DNA of 64,000 nucleotides from Xiphias gladius (lineage: Eukaryota > Chordata > Actinopteri > Istiophoriformes > Xiphiidae), in contig NC_053405.1 of NCBI RefSeq assembly GCF_016859285.1, forward strand, positions 1,659,260 through 1,723,259, read 5' to 3'. The notes under the pieces are model-generated. The model was given only the letters and a program-made list of their open reading frames with translations, had not been told where the DNA came from and did no database searches. Position numbers and translations under genes: made by a program. Shown piece after piece: positions 12,361-24,400 of this stretch (position 1 is its first letter; each line of letters opens with the position of its first letter).

Positions 12361-13765
12361 TAATGCCTGCTGAATTCCAACACAAGCACACCTCATTCTA
12401 CTTAATGAGGTACTGATTAGGTGATCACCTGAACCAAATCTTATTTAATGAGGAAAAGTACAAAAACCACTGCTGTGGTCATCACTATCCTCTATAGAAC
12501 CAGCTGGATGGCAAAAACAGTGCTAGTAGTACCCTCAAAAGTAACCGCAATCAAAAAATAACTATTGACCAGGCCGAAAGAAAAGTTTTGAGTAAGGAAA
12601 AGAACGGTTCAATTCTGGCTTTACTGGCAGAGGGATACAGCGAGCATCAGGCTGCTTCCATCTTTAAAATTTCGAAGATGGCAAGGTGGAGCAGCAGACA
12701 TTGGGGACAACAAAGCTACAGACCGGCAGAGGCCGAAAACGACTTTCCTCTGACCAGGATGACCGTCAACTCATTCGAGTGTCACTCAGCAACCGTGGGA
12801 TGCCGTCAAGTGACCTACTAAAAGAATGGCAAATGGCAGCTGGGGTGAAGTGCACGGCGAGAACGGTTGGAGACAGGCTCCTAGGGGCAGCGCTCAAATC
12901 GTGTAACGCTAGAAAAAAGCCCTTCATCAATGAGAAGCAAAGAAGAGCCGGGCTGAGGTTTGACCATAAGGATTGGACCATAGAGGACTGGAGTAAGGTC
13001 ATCTTATCTGGTGAGTCCAGTTTTCAGCTTTGCCCAACACCTGGTCGTCTAATGGTGAGACGGAGACCTGGAGAGTGAAATTTGGTGGAGGATCGGTGAT
13101 GATCTGGGGCTGCTTCAGCGAGGCTGGAATCTGGGCCGACGCGTCTTCGCGAAGGACGCATGAATCAAGCCACGTACAACGTTATCGTGGAAGAAAACTT
13201 GCTTCCTTCTGCTCTGACAATGTTCCCCAACTCCAATGCTCCATGCCACACAGCTAGGTTAATCAAGGTGTGGATGAAGGACCACCAGATCGAGACCCTG
13301 TCATGGTCTCTAGACCAATCTCCAGACCTGAAACCCATTGAAAACCTCCGGAATGTGAACAAGAGGAAGATGGATGGTCACAAGCCACCAAACAAAGCGC
13401 CAGGAGTGGCATAAAGTCACCCAACAGCAGTGTGAAAGACTGGTGGAGAAGCTGTGACTGAAAACCAGGGTTATTCCACCAAACACTGATTTCTGAACTC
13501 TTCCTTAGTTAAAACATTAGTATTGCGTTGTTTAAATTGAATATGAACATGTTTTATTTGCATTATTTGAGACTGAAAACACTGCATCTTTTTTGTTATT
13601 TTGACCATTTGTCATTTTCTGCAAATAAATGCTCTAGGAGACAATATTTGTATCTGGAATTTGGGAGAAATGTTTTCAGTAGTTTATAGAATAAAACATA
13701 AATTGTAAAATCAGAGAAACTGATAATTTTGCAGTGGTCTTTTAACTTTTTCCAGAGCTGTATAT
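12361..13765 (+). mobile_element. Degenerate Tc1-like DNA transposon
   Basis: Pieces of a Tc1-family transposase run left to right in shifting frames. The N-terminal helix-turn-helix reads through LALLAEGYSEHQAASIFKIS (from about 12615), then GRGRKRLSS, KVILSGESSFQL (about 12996-13030), GGGSVMIWGCFSEAG (about 13083-13130), NSNAPCHTARL, and SPDLKPIENL (about 13320-13350). At least two frame changes and a stop break it. The first two catalytic aspartates appear lost: SGES replaces the usual SDES-type motif, and NSNAPCH replaces a DNAPCH-type motif. It cannot encode active enzyme. The right end (about 13690-13765) looks like a terminal inverted repeat; the matching left end is absent. It lies in the gene-poor stretch. 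Confidence 0.85.
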
Positions 13766-14490
13766 GTATATGATAGTATTACATAAATTACTCTGACTGG
13801 TGTTTGGAAAGCAGTGCTGTTGTGAGACTGGTCAGAGTGTGTTTGAGAGGGGACAGTTAGTCTCAGCACCAGCTGACAAAGGGGACAGGTTTCTGGGCTC
13901 AGCTCTTGGGTTTGGAGTCTTACGGGGGGCTGGATTTTAAGGTGCAAGTTCATTTGTGTACACGTTAAATAATGTCGGACTTAAATCGCAGCCTTAACCA
14001 ACACTTCTTCTCCACTTTAACAGCAAACGTATTTTCCAAATACATTGATTCAGTCAGATCATTGTACTTTGTCCCCTATGCCACATTTTAGCGGTGTATA
14101 ATAGAGTCCTTCCCGCCAAATGGAGTTTAAAACATTTTTGATATCAATAAAACATGCGAATATCTTTCCTTTTTCTTTTTTGTTTGTTTGGTTTACATGT
14201 TTGTTGATTCAAGTGTGAAGTGTATATACATGGTGCTGTGTTTCGGGAGGAAGCCAAGTGTTTGTCGAGGAAATGTAGTTCTCTTTTATTCAGCGTACCA
14301 CAGAGAACTGCTGACACTGATGCCAGGGTATGAAAGAAACAGGACTGACAGCTTTCTGCTCTCTGCACGGTCATCCGGCCAAACATGTCATAACTGACTC
14401 CACCATGCCCTAAATATATTGGTTCGTAGGATGGATCCCAGTCATGTGAGAAGAATTTCCCTCTACAGCCAATTATACTCAACGAAATTC
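13766..14490. other. Spacer without gene
   Basis: Mixed A/T-rich DNA between the Tc1 remnant and the polypurine block. A long minus-strand frame crossing into the block is only the translation of low-complexity Ser/Leu/Pro codons and is not a gene. Confidence 0.5.
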
Positions 14491-14892
14491 CGCCAGAGAG
14501 ACAGAGAGAAGGGGGGGGGGGCAGGTGGCAAGAGAAAAAAGAAGAGAAAGAGAGAGAGACAGAGAGAGGGAAGGAGAGGGGGGGCAAGAGAGACAAAGAA
14601 AGAGAGGGGGGAGAGGAAAAGAAAGAAGAGAGAAAGAGAGAGAGACAGAGAGAGGGAAGGAGAGAGGGGGGAGGGAGAGAGAGGAAAAGAGAAAGAAAAA
14701 AGGGAGAAAGAGACAGAGAGAGGGAAGGAGGGGGGGGCAAGAGAGACAGAGAGAAAGAGAGGGGGGAGAGGAAAAGAAAGAAGAGAGAAAGAGAGAGGGG
14801 AGGAGGGTGAGAGAGGAAAAGAGAGAGAGACAGAGAAAGGGAAGGAGGGGGGGCAGGTGGCAAGAGAAAAAAGAAAGAGAGAGACAGAGAGA
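14491..14892. repeat. About 400-bp polypurine (GA-rich) tract
   Basis: Nearly every base on the plus strand is A or G, with interspersed GGGGGG and AAAAA runs and occasional C in GACAGAGAG units. A longer order is visible: a unit beginning GCAAGAGAGACA near 14585 recurs near 14737, and one beginning GGGCAGGTGGCAAGAGAAAA near 14519 recurs near 14851. The tract therefore arose partly by duplication of segments of about 150 bp or more. Such purine/pyrimidine strand asymmetry favours triplex (H-DNA) formation. Confidence 0.85.
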
Positions 14893-14982
14893 TTTGATTT
14901 TTTTTAAAAACATTATCAAACCCACATCATCACCCAAAGACCAGAAAGAAAAATATAAAAACAAAGAAAAAAAGAAACTCAC

Positions 14983-15009
14983 AATCTCCCTGTGAGTCAC
15001 AGGGAGATT
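14983..15009. repeat. Perfect 13-bp palindromic hairpin
   Basis: AATCTCCCTGTGA at 14983-14995 and TCACAGGGAGATT at 14997-15009 are exact reverse complements around a single G. It lies between the polypurine tract and the minisatellite. Confidence 0.75.
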
Positions 15010-15080
15010 CCACTTCTTCTCACCGGCGCGATATTACTGCACAATTGAGTGGTTTGCTCGTAGTTTTACTACGTTTAGGC

Positions 15081-15206
15081 AGGGCTCTGTGGACAGGGCT
15101 CTGTGGACAGGGCTCTGTGGACCGGGCTCTGGGGACCGGGCTCTGGGGACAGGGCTCTGTGGACAGGGCTCTGGGGACAGGGTTCTGGGGACAGGGTTCT
15201 GGGGAC
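15081..15206. repeat. 14-bp minisatellite, nine units
   Basis: Nine tandem copies of AGGGCTCTGTGGAC with variants at three or four positions (T/G in TGTGG, C/T in GGCTC, A/C at the first base). The last two units share the GGGTTCTGGGG variant, a sign of recent local duplication. The unit length is not a multiple of three, so apparent open frames across it mean nothing. Confidence 0.9.
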
Positions 15207-15209
15207 AGG

Positions 15210-16240
15210 GGTAACCGTGTCCTTTGCGCAGTTTACGAAAAACACACACACAAAGGTCCGGATCAAAACTACAGGCTTTGTTCAGAATGAAGGAGTTTTA
15301 TCTTCACCTGCAGAAAACACCTGCTTTTAGAGGTGTTCACCCTGAAACCTGATACTCTGAGCATTCCTCAGTGCGTGTTGACATGCGGTCACGCCCGTTT
15401 CCCCGAAACTTCAAGTGGACTGGGAGCGGGTCTGACGATAAATGAGAAAGCTAAGGACAAAGTCCGGGCCTTGCCCCGAGGATTTTGCTCTAATAAGGTA
15501 GAAATGTGCGTGAAAAGACTCGGTTTGGGCCTACGTGCAAATAGAAACGTCACGAGGTGACGCGGCGTCGGGCGCCGGTGGTGGGCCGGCACAGCGGAGT
15601 CTTTCCGCCGAACCGGTCGCCTGCAGTGCGTCTGCACCGGAGTGTGAATTACTGTCCATATTCCTCACGCTACGGCCGCGTCTGACCTTCGGGCGGCTCA
15701 AGGATAAAAAACAAAACAAAAGCAAAAACAAAAAACCGTCCTCTCAGGTAACCGGGACTGGAAACGGAGACACGACAAAGAGACGCCAGATCAAACGGTC
15801 ACCGACAGCCGCTGAACCTGAATCGTGATGGTCAGAAGACGACCGGAGGAAAACCCGGTGGGTTGGACAGGATTGGTTTATTTCTTTTCCTGCTCGGCCT
15901 TTCATTGTTACTGTGCGGTTTCACAGCAAGCTGTGGCGAGTCCGGAAAACGCCCTCACGGATCGTTTCACAGACGACGACGACAGACAGTCCTCCTCTCG
16001 TGTGGTGGATCCATTTACGTGCAACAGCGTCTCTCCTGTCCGTCTGTGACGTGGTGAGGGTAAAGGTCGCCTCGTCTGAAATATTTTCACACAGTTAGCC
16101 GGTCATTTGAAGGAGACGGTGTATTAATACTTGACCCCAAGTCAATTATAAGAACAGAGCGATAATGAAAAAGTAAAGATAAAATTCTGAGGCATTTTCG
16201 TCTCGGTCAGATCTCAGTGCTCAAGGTTTAGATAAAATGG
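15210..16240. other. Spacer without gene
   Basis: Fairly G+C-rich DNA with many short overlapping frames and CpG dinucleotides (15540-15700). No protein family, splice pattern or RNA gene could be recognised. Confidence 0.45.
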
Positions 16241-16242
16241 TC

Positions 16243-16735
16243 TTAACGTGAAGAGAATTTAGATTTAAAGTGGCGAGAAGAAGCAAGTGAACCCTTTGAA
16301 ATCACCTGCATCTGAATGTAGTGGTGAGGACGCAGGAAAGGTTTTCCTCTGAGGACTCTTCCATGAGGGTCATATCGGTGCAGGTGTCGCTGCCCGGTAG
16401 AACAGGGGACCGCCGCTCCAGAGTCCGATGAATCTTCCTGAAGGTCTTTAGCAGTCAAGCGGGGGTTTTGATTTTCCTTCCTGTCAGTCCTACCAGCAGC
16501 TCTCTGAAAGTCCTCTTGGTCTTCCAGACCTCAACTTGACCTCCATCGTTCCTGTTAACTGCCGTTCCTTGATCACACAGTGAACTGAGGAAACAGCTGC
16601 CTGAAAACGCTTCGCTGTCGTCCTATAGCCTCCTCCTGCTTTGTGGGCATCAGTTTTTCTAATTTCCAGAGTGTAGCTGGGCAGCTGCTTGGAGGAACCA
16701 ATGGGACAAGGTCGGAGGAGTCGGATCATTTATAA
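16243..16735 (-). mobile_element. Tc1-like transposase N-terminal remnant
   Basis: Read on the minus strand from about 16700, the translation gives a Tc1-type DNA-binding region: EIRKTDAHKAGGGYRTTAKR, then IKERQLTGTMEVKLRSGRP (the GRPR minor-groove motif). After a frame change at about 16455 comes TAKDLQEDSSDSG...RYDPHGRVLRGKPFL. This order matches the paired helix-turn-helix half of Tc1 transposases. The catalytic half is missing, and the frame breaks make it a dead fragment. Confidence 0.7.
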
Positions 16736-16739
16736 AGCT

Positions 16740-18429
16740 TGGAAACGTGCATCGCTTGGCCTTTTCTAACTGTGACTGTGAACAAGCCACAGACCCAACG
16801 AGCTAATTAAGGTCTGAGACCTTGGTAAAAGTTATGAGGGCTCAAATCTCTTCTGTGTGCTGCTCCTTTCATTTTTTCCCCCCCGCTCCAAACTTGTACA
16901 AAACAGAACCCTAATGTTTCTCCTTTTGGAGATCATCTCAGGACTGAACTAAAACCTGTGCCTACATCTAAATTTAAAAGTCCGTATGCTGAGCTTTAAG
17001 ATTTCTTTTGTGCTTCTTTAATGCGGCTGCTGATTTTGAACAAGTGGTGGTTCAGATTGATCTTTTCAGCATTTACCACGTGTCAGTGTTTCTTGGATGT
17101 GCAGATAAACGATAAACAGCCGCGTTTCAAATCAGTGGTCAGGCCGAATGGAAAACGGTGTGTGCGCGGTGGAAACGCTTTCATTTTCACACCTCACTGG
17201 TCAGTGCTCACCCCCTTTTACTTTGTGTCTGAAAGACAGAAAAGAGCATCTATTGGTAAGATGTTCCACTTTCACTCATGACGCTGAAATGAAAACAGAC
17301 ACCTTCCATTACCAAGAAATGCAAATCGTTGTTTCAAGCTTGTCTTTAAAAAAAGAGGCGAAATTTGGATTCATTTCAAGATGAGGGTAAGAAGCAGTTC
17401 TTCACCTCCGTCTCTGGTGTGGACACACAATATGCAATTGTAATACAGCTGCTGTCTAAAGGCCCAAAATACCCAGAAATCCCTTCATTTTGCGTCACCA
17501 GCCATGTAAATACTTTCTCGAGCATCACTCCTCTAAAAGACAAGAGTTGCTCACTAATGCTCTTGTGGCCGAATGGAAGAAAATCCCCGAAGCTCGGCTC
17601 CAAAGGCAGGATCGTCTCATTTCAGATTCATCAGTTGCACAAAGCTGTCCGGTTCTGTACGTACGTCTTACGTTCACGTTCGTATCGCGTCCAGCACGTT
17701 AGATAGAAATTAAACTACTGAATTAAAGCACTCTGACTTGTCTTCGTGCACCAAACATGCTACAGAAATAAATTTACCCTGCCTCTCGTTTGAACCGGGA
17801 TTACAAGCAACTGGGTCGTAAAAGCCTTCGCGTCGGCCTCCCTGTTGTAGATCCGAGTTGGAGACAGCGGGAAAACAACAGGCAAACCACTGGCAAAATG
17901 GCTGCAAAGCAGAGTAATCCGCTCATTGGAAAGGATTCGGATTTGAAACCGAACGGTGGTCGCACTCTGCGGTGACGGCGTGCTCCGGTAACACATCTAC
18001 CGTCTGAGTTTAGGGTTCCTCCTAATACACAGTGAGCGCGGGGTTGCTGTAGCGGTCAAAAAAAGGAAGAGGAAAAGACTAAAGACAAGGCAAAAAGCCG
18101 GATTTATTTAGAAAAAGAAAGAGAAAAACATTGAGTGTAACTTTGCAGTAACATTAGTTTTGTGGTCAAGTGCTCCACATCTTTGCCATTGCTGATTTAC
18201 GGCGCCATAAAATAACAAAGACAGTGATTTCTGTCTCACTATTAAAGGACAGAGCCCTTAAGAAGCAGTAATTTAAGCTTTAAAAACTAGTTATCTGAGT
18301 TTTTAATCACAGTTCAGGCTGGATCAGGATCAGACTCCTGATCTCCACTCCGGGCGTCGTGCTGTGGGCCCCACACTCAGCCTAGATTCTCGCGGGGCTC
18401 ACATAAGCTGGTCTGAAGCAGATCCTCCT
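16740..18429. other. Intergenic DNA downstream of orc1
   Basis: No gene was recognised. A stretch at about 17500-17600 contains GCTCACTAATGCTCTTGTGG CCGAATGG and reads as a remnant of a common fish DNA transposon. The 3' untranslated region of orc1 enters from the right; its likely poly(A) signal is at 18103-18108. Confidence 0.5.
18103..18108 (-). other. Likely orc1 polyadenylation signal
   Basis: AATAAA on the minus strand, about 320 bases after the orc1 stop codon at 18430. It is the nearest consensus signal on that strand. Confidence 0.5.
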
Positions 18430-21400
18430 TCAGTCGGCCTTCAGGGCGAAGAGCACGTCGTCCTGGCTGACGTTGAGGCGGACGCGATGCAGGACTCCCA
18501 GGCGGCTGGGCTCCAGCAGCAGTAACCTACAGGCTCCCAGACGCTGACACGCCGCCAGGCCCTCCGACACGCTGACGGGCTGCAGGCCCTCCACCCGACA
18601 CAGAGCCTGGTGCTGCACGAACACCTGAGAACACGGAACAGGGTTGGCAAAGTCAAGTGCGTCCGAGCCAGGTTCTGCATGTCAGGACCAGGGTCAGGAT
18701 CTGGTCCAAACGATCCAGACCGGATCATTTGTCGCTCGGTTCTTTACGTAGGGATAGTTTCAGTCGAGGTTTCTGCAAAGACTTTTTAATAACACGCGCA
18801 CTTTAATACCCGTTTCCCAATCATACCAGCCATTCCCGGCAGAACGTAACATTAACTTCAGTAACAGGGATGTCATTACTGAATCAATGCCACAGCTGCA
18901 GCGACATATTGAAACATTTATAACTAACGCTGCTCTCTTCGGCAGGCAGGAGGAAAAAAAAGAAACATGGTTCAGAGGTTCAGATCTGGTACTTGATTAA
19001 TACCTGGGAAATACTGAAGTTTTTCCTCTTTCCTAATCACAGGTGTCATCGTGTAAGTTCTGCAAAACCTAAAAGTTATTTTTGACTCTTCCTCATGTGT
19101 GTGTTGGAGCTCTACCTGTTGGAAGGTGGCCTCCTCCAATCCCAGCCGCCGAAACTCAGCGATGACCGCCCTGAGGAAGAGCTGCTCCTGCACCGATGCA
19201 CACCTGGAAACACACATTCGTCGCTTTATCTCATCGTAGCTACTACCTTTACAAATCCACCAGTGTTTCGTGAATCTGACCGACGTGAGAGTCCTACTTG
19301 ATCGCAGTGATGTAGGCGGAGGAAAACATCTCGTTCAGCGCCTCCATCACATGACTCATTCCCACCAGTCCTGTAGCGGAGGGGTCAGCGGCAGAGTGCT
19401 CGCAGATCTCCGTTGCCCTGCGACAGATGTCCAAACACCGACGAGCGTCGCCCGACAGAGCGGCCACCTGCCGGAGGAGAGCAACGCTGAAATCTCTCTG
19501 AACTGAGAGCGAACAGACCTGTGAATGAGCTGGGCTCCGGCGAGAGGGCGTGAAAGACGTCCTGGTCGTCTACCTTCCTGGACGCGAGCTGCAGGGCGTC
19601 CTCCTCGAAGGCCTTCACCTTGTTCAGCCTGGACATGATGATCTGCTGCAGCTGCTTGAAGCTGTACGGCTGGAACGACATCCTGGTCAAACCCTGGAGA
19701 CACACACACACACACACACACTCAGCATCATTTAACTTTTTTTTTAACCATCAAGGTTATGGGAAATTCATTTACATTTTAAACAAGTTGTAAAAAGCCT
19801 AGAAGAAAATGAATCAGTGTTATATAAAAGTTCCTGGCTTTTTAGCAACCCAGGACCATATTACACCCTGTCTGATTCACTCAGCTCCCTGGTGTTCCTA
19901 CAGCTATTTGTCCCTAATAATGTTCTGGTGTCAAAATGTCAAGCAGGAAAGTTGCTAGAGACCCGAGGTACGTAGGAGTGATACTTCTTTTCATTCACAG
20001 AATTCTGGATTCAAGTCATAGCGCCCGATGTTGTCATTTCCAGTTTGAGCTCACGGTGGCGGAGGAATCTCTCATAGCTTTTCCAGACAATTTTACAACT
20101 GGGGGAACGAGAAGAGTTCACGGGCGACGCGCTCTCCCGGAAAAACGCCGGCCCTCAGCTGCTGTGGCCGTGGCTGGAAAAATAAGGAAAGAGGTGCCGC
20201 CACTTCCCACGGCTGATGGGAGAGAGAACCGCTTCCACATCCAACGCTGCAATACCCGCCAGCAAGTGACTGATCGGTGACAGGCAGATGTCAGTCCAGG
20301 TTTACACGTGAAATTACTGAATTTTAAGTACAGAATTTAGAAACTCTTCAGAAACAAATGCTAATTGACCAATTTTAAATACTCAAAATATTTAATAAAA
20401 TGTCCAAAGTTATTGAACAACAATAACAAAAAAAATCTTTCATATAGTGAAATAAAAAATAAAGACATTAAATGTTCGTTTGACACAATTATTGGCTCCT
20501 TTTCGTGAATCTAAATTAGTTCCTCAAACAAAATAAAGAAAAAAAAAAATTCATGGTTGAAAAGGAGAAGATGGATGTTTCAAACTGGCCGGCAATGAGT
20601 CCTGAACCTAAATCCCATTGAAAACCTTTGGAGAGATCTGAAACCTGCCGTTGTGAAAAGGGCTCCTGCAAACTTAGAGGAGCTTGAAGACAAAGCGATG
20701 GAAGAAGTGGAAACTAGCAGCAGGCAGGAGCAGGAAGCTTCTGGGTGGCTACGAGAAACACTTACAGGCTGTCACTGTGCCAATAGTTTCAACCAGGAGT
20801 GTATAACAGGCTACACTGAATGAATTTTAAAAACAACTGCAGAACAACATTTTTCCAACATCTAAGAAAAGCTGAGAGACCATATGCTTTGACAGGTGCC
20901 GACCGGGGAACAGAGGCATTCTTCAGCGGCTGGTTTCCTGTAATCGCTTCCAGTTACATGGGGCTTTTTTGTTTTTACGCCGCTGAGGTGGAAAAAGCAC
21001 AGTGCACAAGGTTTACAATGTAAAAAATAATCATTTGGTTTTAGGGAAATGTGGTGAGTATTTTTCACTATTGTCTGACATTGTAAGGACCAAACAAACC
21101 AATTAAATCAAGAAAATAATCGGTTCAAGCTCAGAAGAAGTTTGTGAGAGAACGGTCCCCTCTGCCTCTCTTTGTGATTCCTAAATCCGAAGCAGAAGCA
21201 AGATACACTGAAGTGCCTTCGTGTTTTCCCTCACCAGCCTGCTGGCCACTCTGTTGATCATGATCCTCTCCGGCAGGTCCATGGTGTTGGCGATGGTCAG
21301 CACCACCAGGCGGGCGTGACGCCGCGTGGGCCAGTCGAACAGGTTGTACATCACGTTCTGCTTCCTGGTCCACAACAGGTCCAGCTACGGGGGTCCAAAC

Positions 21401-24400
21401 ACAAAGCAGAGGGTTAGTCTGCTGTCAAAAGACACAAGGACGGACAGAGGAAAACGGGCAGACCAACGGTTTTGTAAGTGAGAGATTTCAGTTTGTGAGT
21501 TTTAATAAATTTGCAGTGACTTTATAAAATCACGTTTTCACTTTGTCATTGCGGGTTATTGAGAGTAGGCAAAAATGGGAAATTCGTCCATTTACAAATA
21601 AATCTACAGCACAATAAAGTGAAGGGGTCTGACTGCTTCCTGAAGCCGCTGTATTTTAATCCGGTCAGGTGTGTTTTGATGGAGACGAGCAGAGCAGAGC
21701 GAGATCTAATCCAGAGGTCTGTGTTCGGATTTTCAGCTCGCAAAAAAAAATCGTCTACGTTTCCAAAAAACGTGGTTGGAATAAGTAACTTAGTCGCCGT
21801 TTTAGCTTTAGCGCAAGAAATGTTTATGCAGATTTTTGTCAAGCTGCACCGTTGACAGTGGGCTTGCACCAGACTCACTGGATACAGAAGTTCCATCGAG
21901 TGTGGAAAGCTGATACGAGACACTCACCACTGTTGGTTGATAACAACCATACATTCCTTTACTGGAAAGATTCAGAATTTTTCTTCCGTAGAGTTCTTTC
22001 TTGCTGCGGGTTTTTTGGTAACTTTAACAGGGTATAAGCAGGGTTCAATTTTAGACCCGTTGGGAGGGGAAGCCCGAATCTCTTGAGATGGAGGAATAGG
22101 GTGGTTTCCACAAAAAACGCTGTGGTAAGTTTTTCATACCATCAGCAGTTACACTTTCTAAAAAAGGTGTTGCTTTCTAAAAATTATCTTAATGCTGCAG
22201 CACAAAGTAAATTCCATTCACCTCCATTGTATCAGACAAATTTGGGGAACTCACAGATCCCTGCTCTCAGTCCTACCATCTGATTTTTTTCACGTAGCAA
22301 AACTGAAAGCTCCTTGTAACAAACCACTGGACGCACCAGACCGCCTCCCATAACGCGAAGCTGGCAGCAGGACCGTGTATCTGCGGATAACTTTACTGAG
22401 CGTTCACGCAACCCTTCAGGTTCTAACTGAATGTTGACACGGGTTTAATTTGCATAAAAATCATTTCCCTTCCCGGCCAGTTGCTGGTTAAATAAATTTA
22501 CAGCAAGAAAGTGTCTCAGACTCTTAAATTCTCCTTCTGTTCTAAAAGAGTCAATAAAACTTTTTCACCTGGCTGGCAGCATCCCATTTATATATATCAT
22601 ATATATAAATAAAATATATGTATTTTCTATTTGAGCTTGTTTATATTGTTAATTTAATTCTGTAAGCGTCAACGTCCCATGTGCCAATCCAACACCAACA
22701 GTGTGTTAGTCCGTCTCTCAACACTTTCTGTCTGTGGCTCTCAGCTGCTACTGTAGTTTTTAAACAGAACAAACAGGAGGGAACAGCGCATTTGTTGGGG
22801 GGTATTTTCAGCTGCAGCACCAAATGTGTTTGGTGCTGCAGTGAGTATTTCTGGTGGCAGGATGGTGTGTGTGTGTGTGGGTGTGTGAGACTGAGTCAGA
22901 ATAAACATCATCGCTGACGTGTCTTAATCGTTTCTGGAAACAATGGAGCTCTGAGGCTCTGAGGGTTCGGATGTATCAGGCTCCGATACACACACTCCTA
23001 CTTGTTAGTAGGAGACGCTCCCTGTTGGTTTGGATCTGCACATGGGATTTTTAAAAAAATGAATATCACTGGATTTATTCTTTTCCGGTTGCAGGATTAG
23101 GTTTTTATTTATACTGACAATTTTAAACTTTCTTTTAAATTTTATTCCTGTGGGAGATGTTTTTATAATCTTTTTGGGAAATGCCCATAAACTAAGTGAT
23201 GGTAAATATGAAGCAGAGTTCTTACTTCATCCACCAGCAGCACCGTGGTCTCCTTCCTGGGTGCAGGGTTGCTGAACCTCTTCTCCAGCAGAGCTGCTGC
23301 GTGGTCGGCCGTGGCCTTCTGACCCGTCAGTTTCTGCAGAGGTGAGACAGAGCGGTCGGTCGGTACTCACAACAACGTTTTAATTTAACCAGGACACGAT
23401 TTATGCAACAAACCGTCCCACATTTGTCCTCTGACAAACAATTAAAGGATTAGGAGAAACACACCGCACCTTCGGAGTTGTCTGAAAGTAGTTAAAACTA
23501 GAGTTGCGACAACTGATCAATCAGTCGACTCACAGAAGATTCATCGGCATCTGTTTTGTAGGGCTAATGCTTATTCTTCCATTATTGATGAAAACGCCGG
23601 TTCATTTCTCATTTAATGGTTCTGTCAACAAAACGTCAGAAGAGTGAAAAAGTCTGACCCAGTTTCTCAGAATCCAAGGTCTCTTCTTCACGTCTTGTTC
23701 TGTTCAATCAATGATCAATCAGTGACTTACAAATTATCAAAACGGTCGTTTAATCTATCAATCCGCTGACTGATTAATGGAATAATCTTTGCAGCGCTTC
23801 TATTCTGATAATCAATTAACTGTTTTTAAAGCAAAACTGCCAAACATTTGATGGTTTCGGCCCCTTCTAATGAGAAATTAAGAGATCGGAGGCTCTGGGA
23901 AGTTGTGATGTTCACATTTCAATATTTTCTGATGATTTACACACTCCAGTCAGAAAATACCACTGAGCTGCTGATCAACATAGCGATATAATAATAATAA
24001 CAATAATAAAAACTCTAAACACAATGCACAGATGACCTTTTGACACTCAGCCTGCAGGATAAAAGTCTAACGGGGCTTTTATCCCGCAGCGCTGGGGCAG
24101 TTAAATGAATGTGAACGCGTCATTCATGCAGCGACAGGTTAGACTCTCGTCACAGCTGCTATAATATTATTATGGGAAAAGGTCACAGAAAAAAAAAAAA
24201 AAAAAAGTTGTTTCCCAACTCACAGGATCAGTCTGATGGTCCAACAAAGTCATAAATCCTTAAAAGCTCAATGTCCAACTTGATCACAATGTTTTCTATT
24301 TAGGAGACCGGCCCCCCAGAAAGCAGGGGCCCGTTAAAGGCTTTAACTAAAACGTTCCACCGGCAAATGGCGTTTTAAAAGTATTTTTGACCTTTTAGTC

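Noticed and set aside
14144-15000. Long open frames (up to 239 codons) on both strands across 14.1-15.0 kb
   Set aside because: They are translations of the polypurine/polypyrimidine tract (Ser/Leu/Pro or Arg/Glu/Lys runs) with no domain and no splice structure.
15045-15330. Repetitive protein frames over the minisatellite
   Set aside because: The 14-bp unit is not a multiple of three, so every frame is open by composition.
19936-20280. 114-codon plus-strand frame in an orc1 intron
   Set aside because: No family resemblance, no splice context, and it lies antisense within a well-defined intron.
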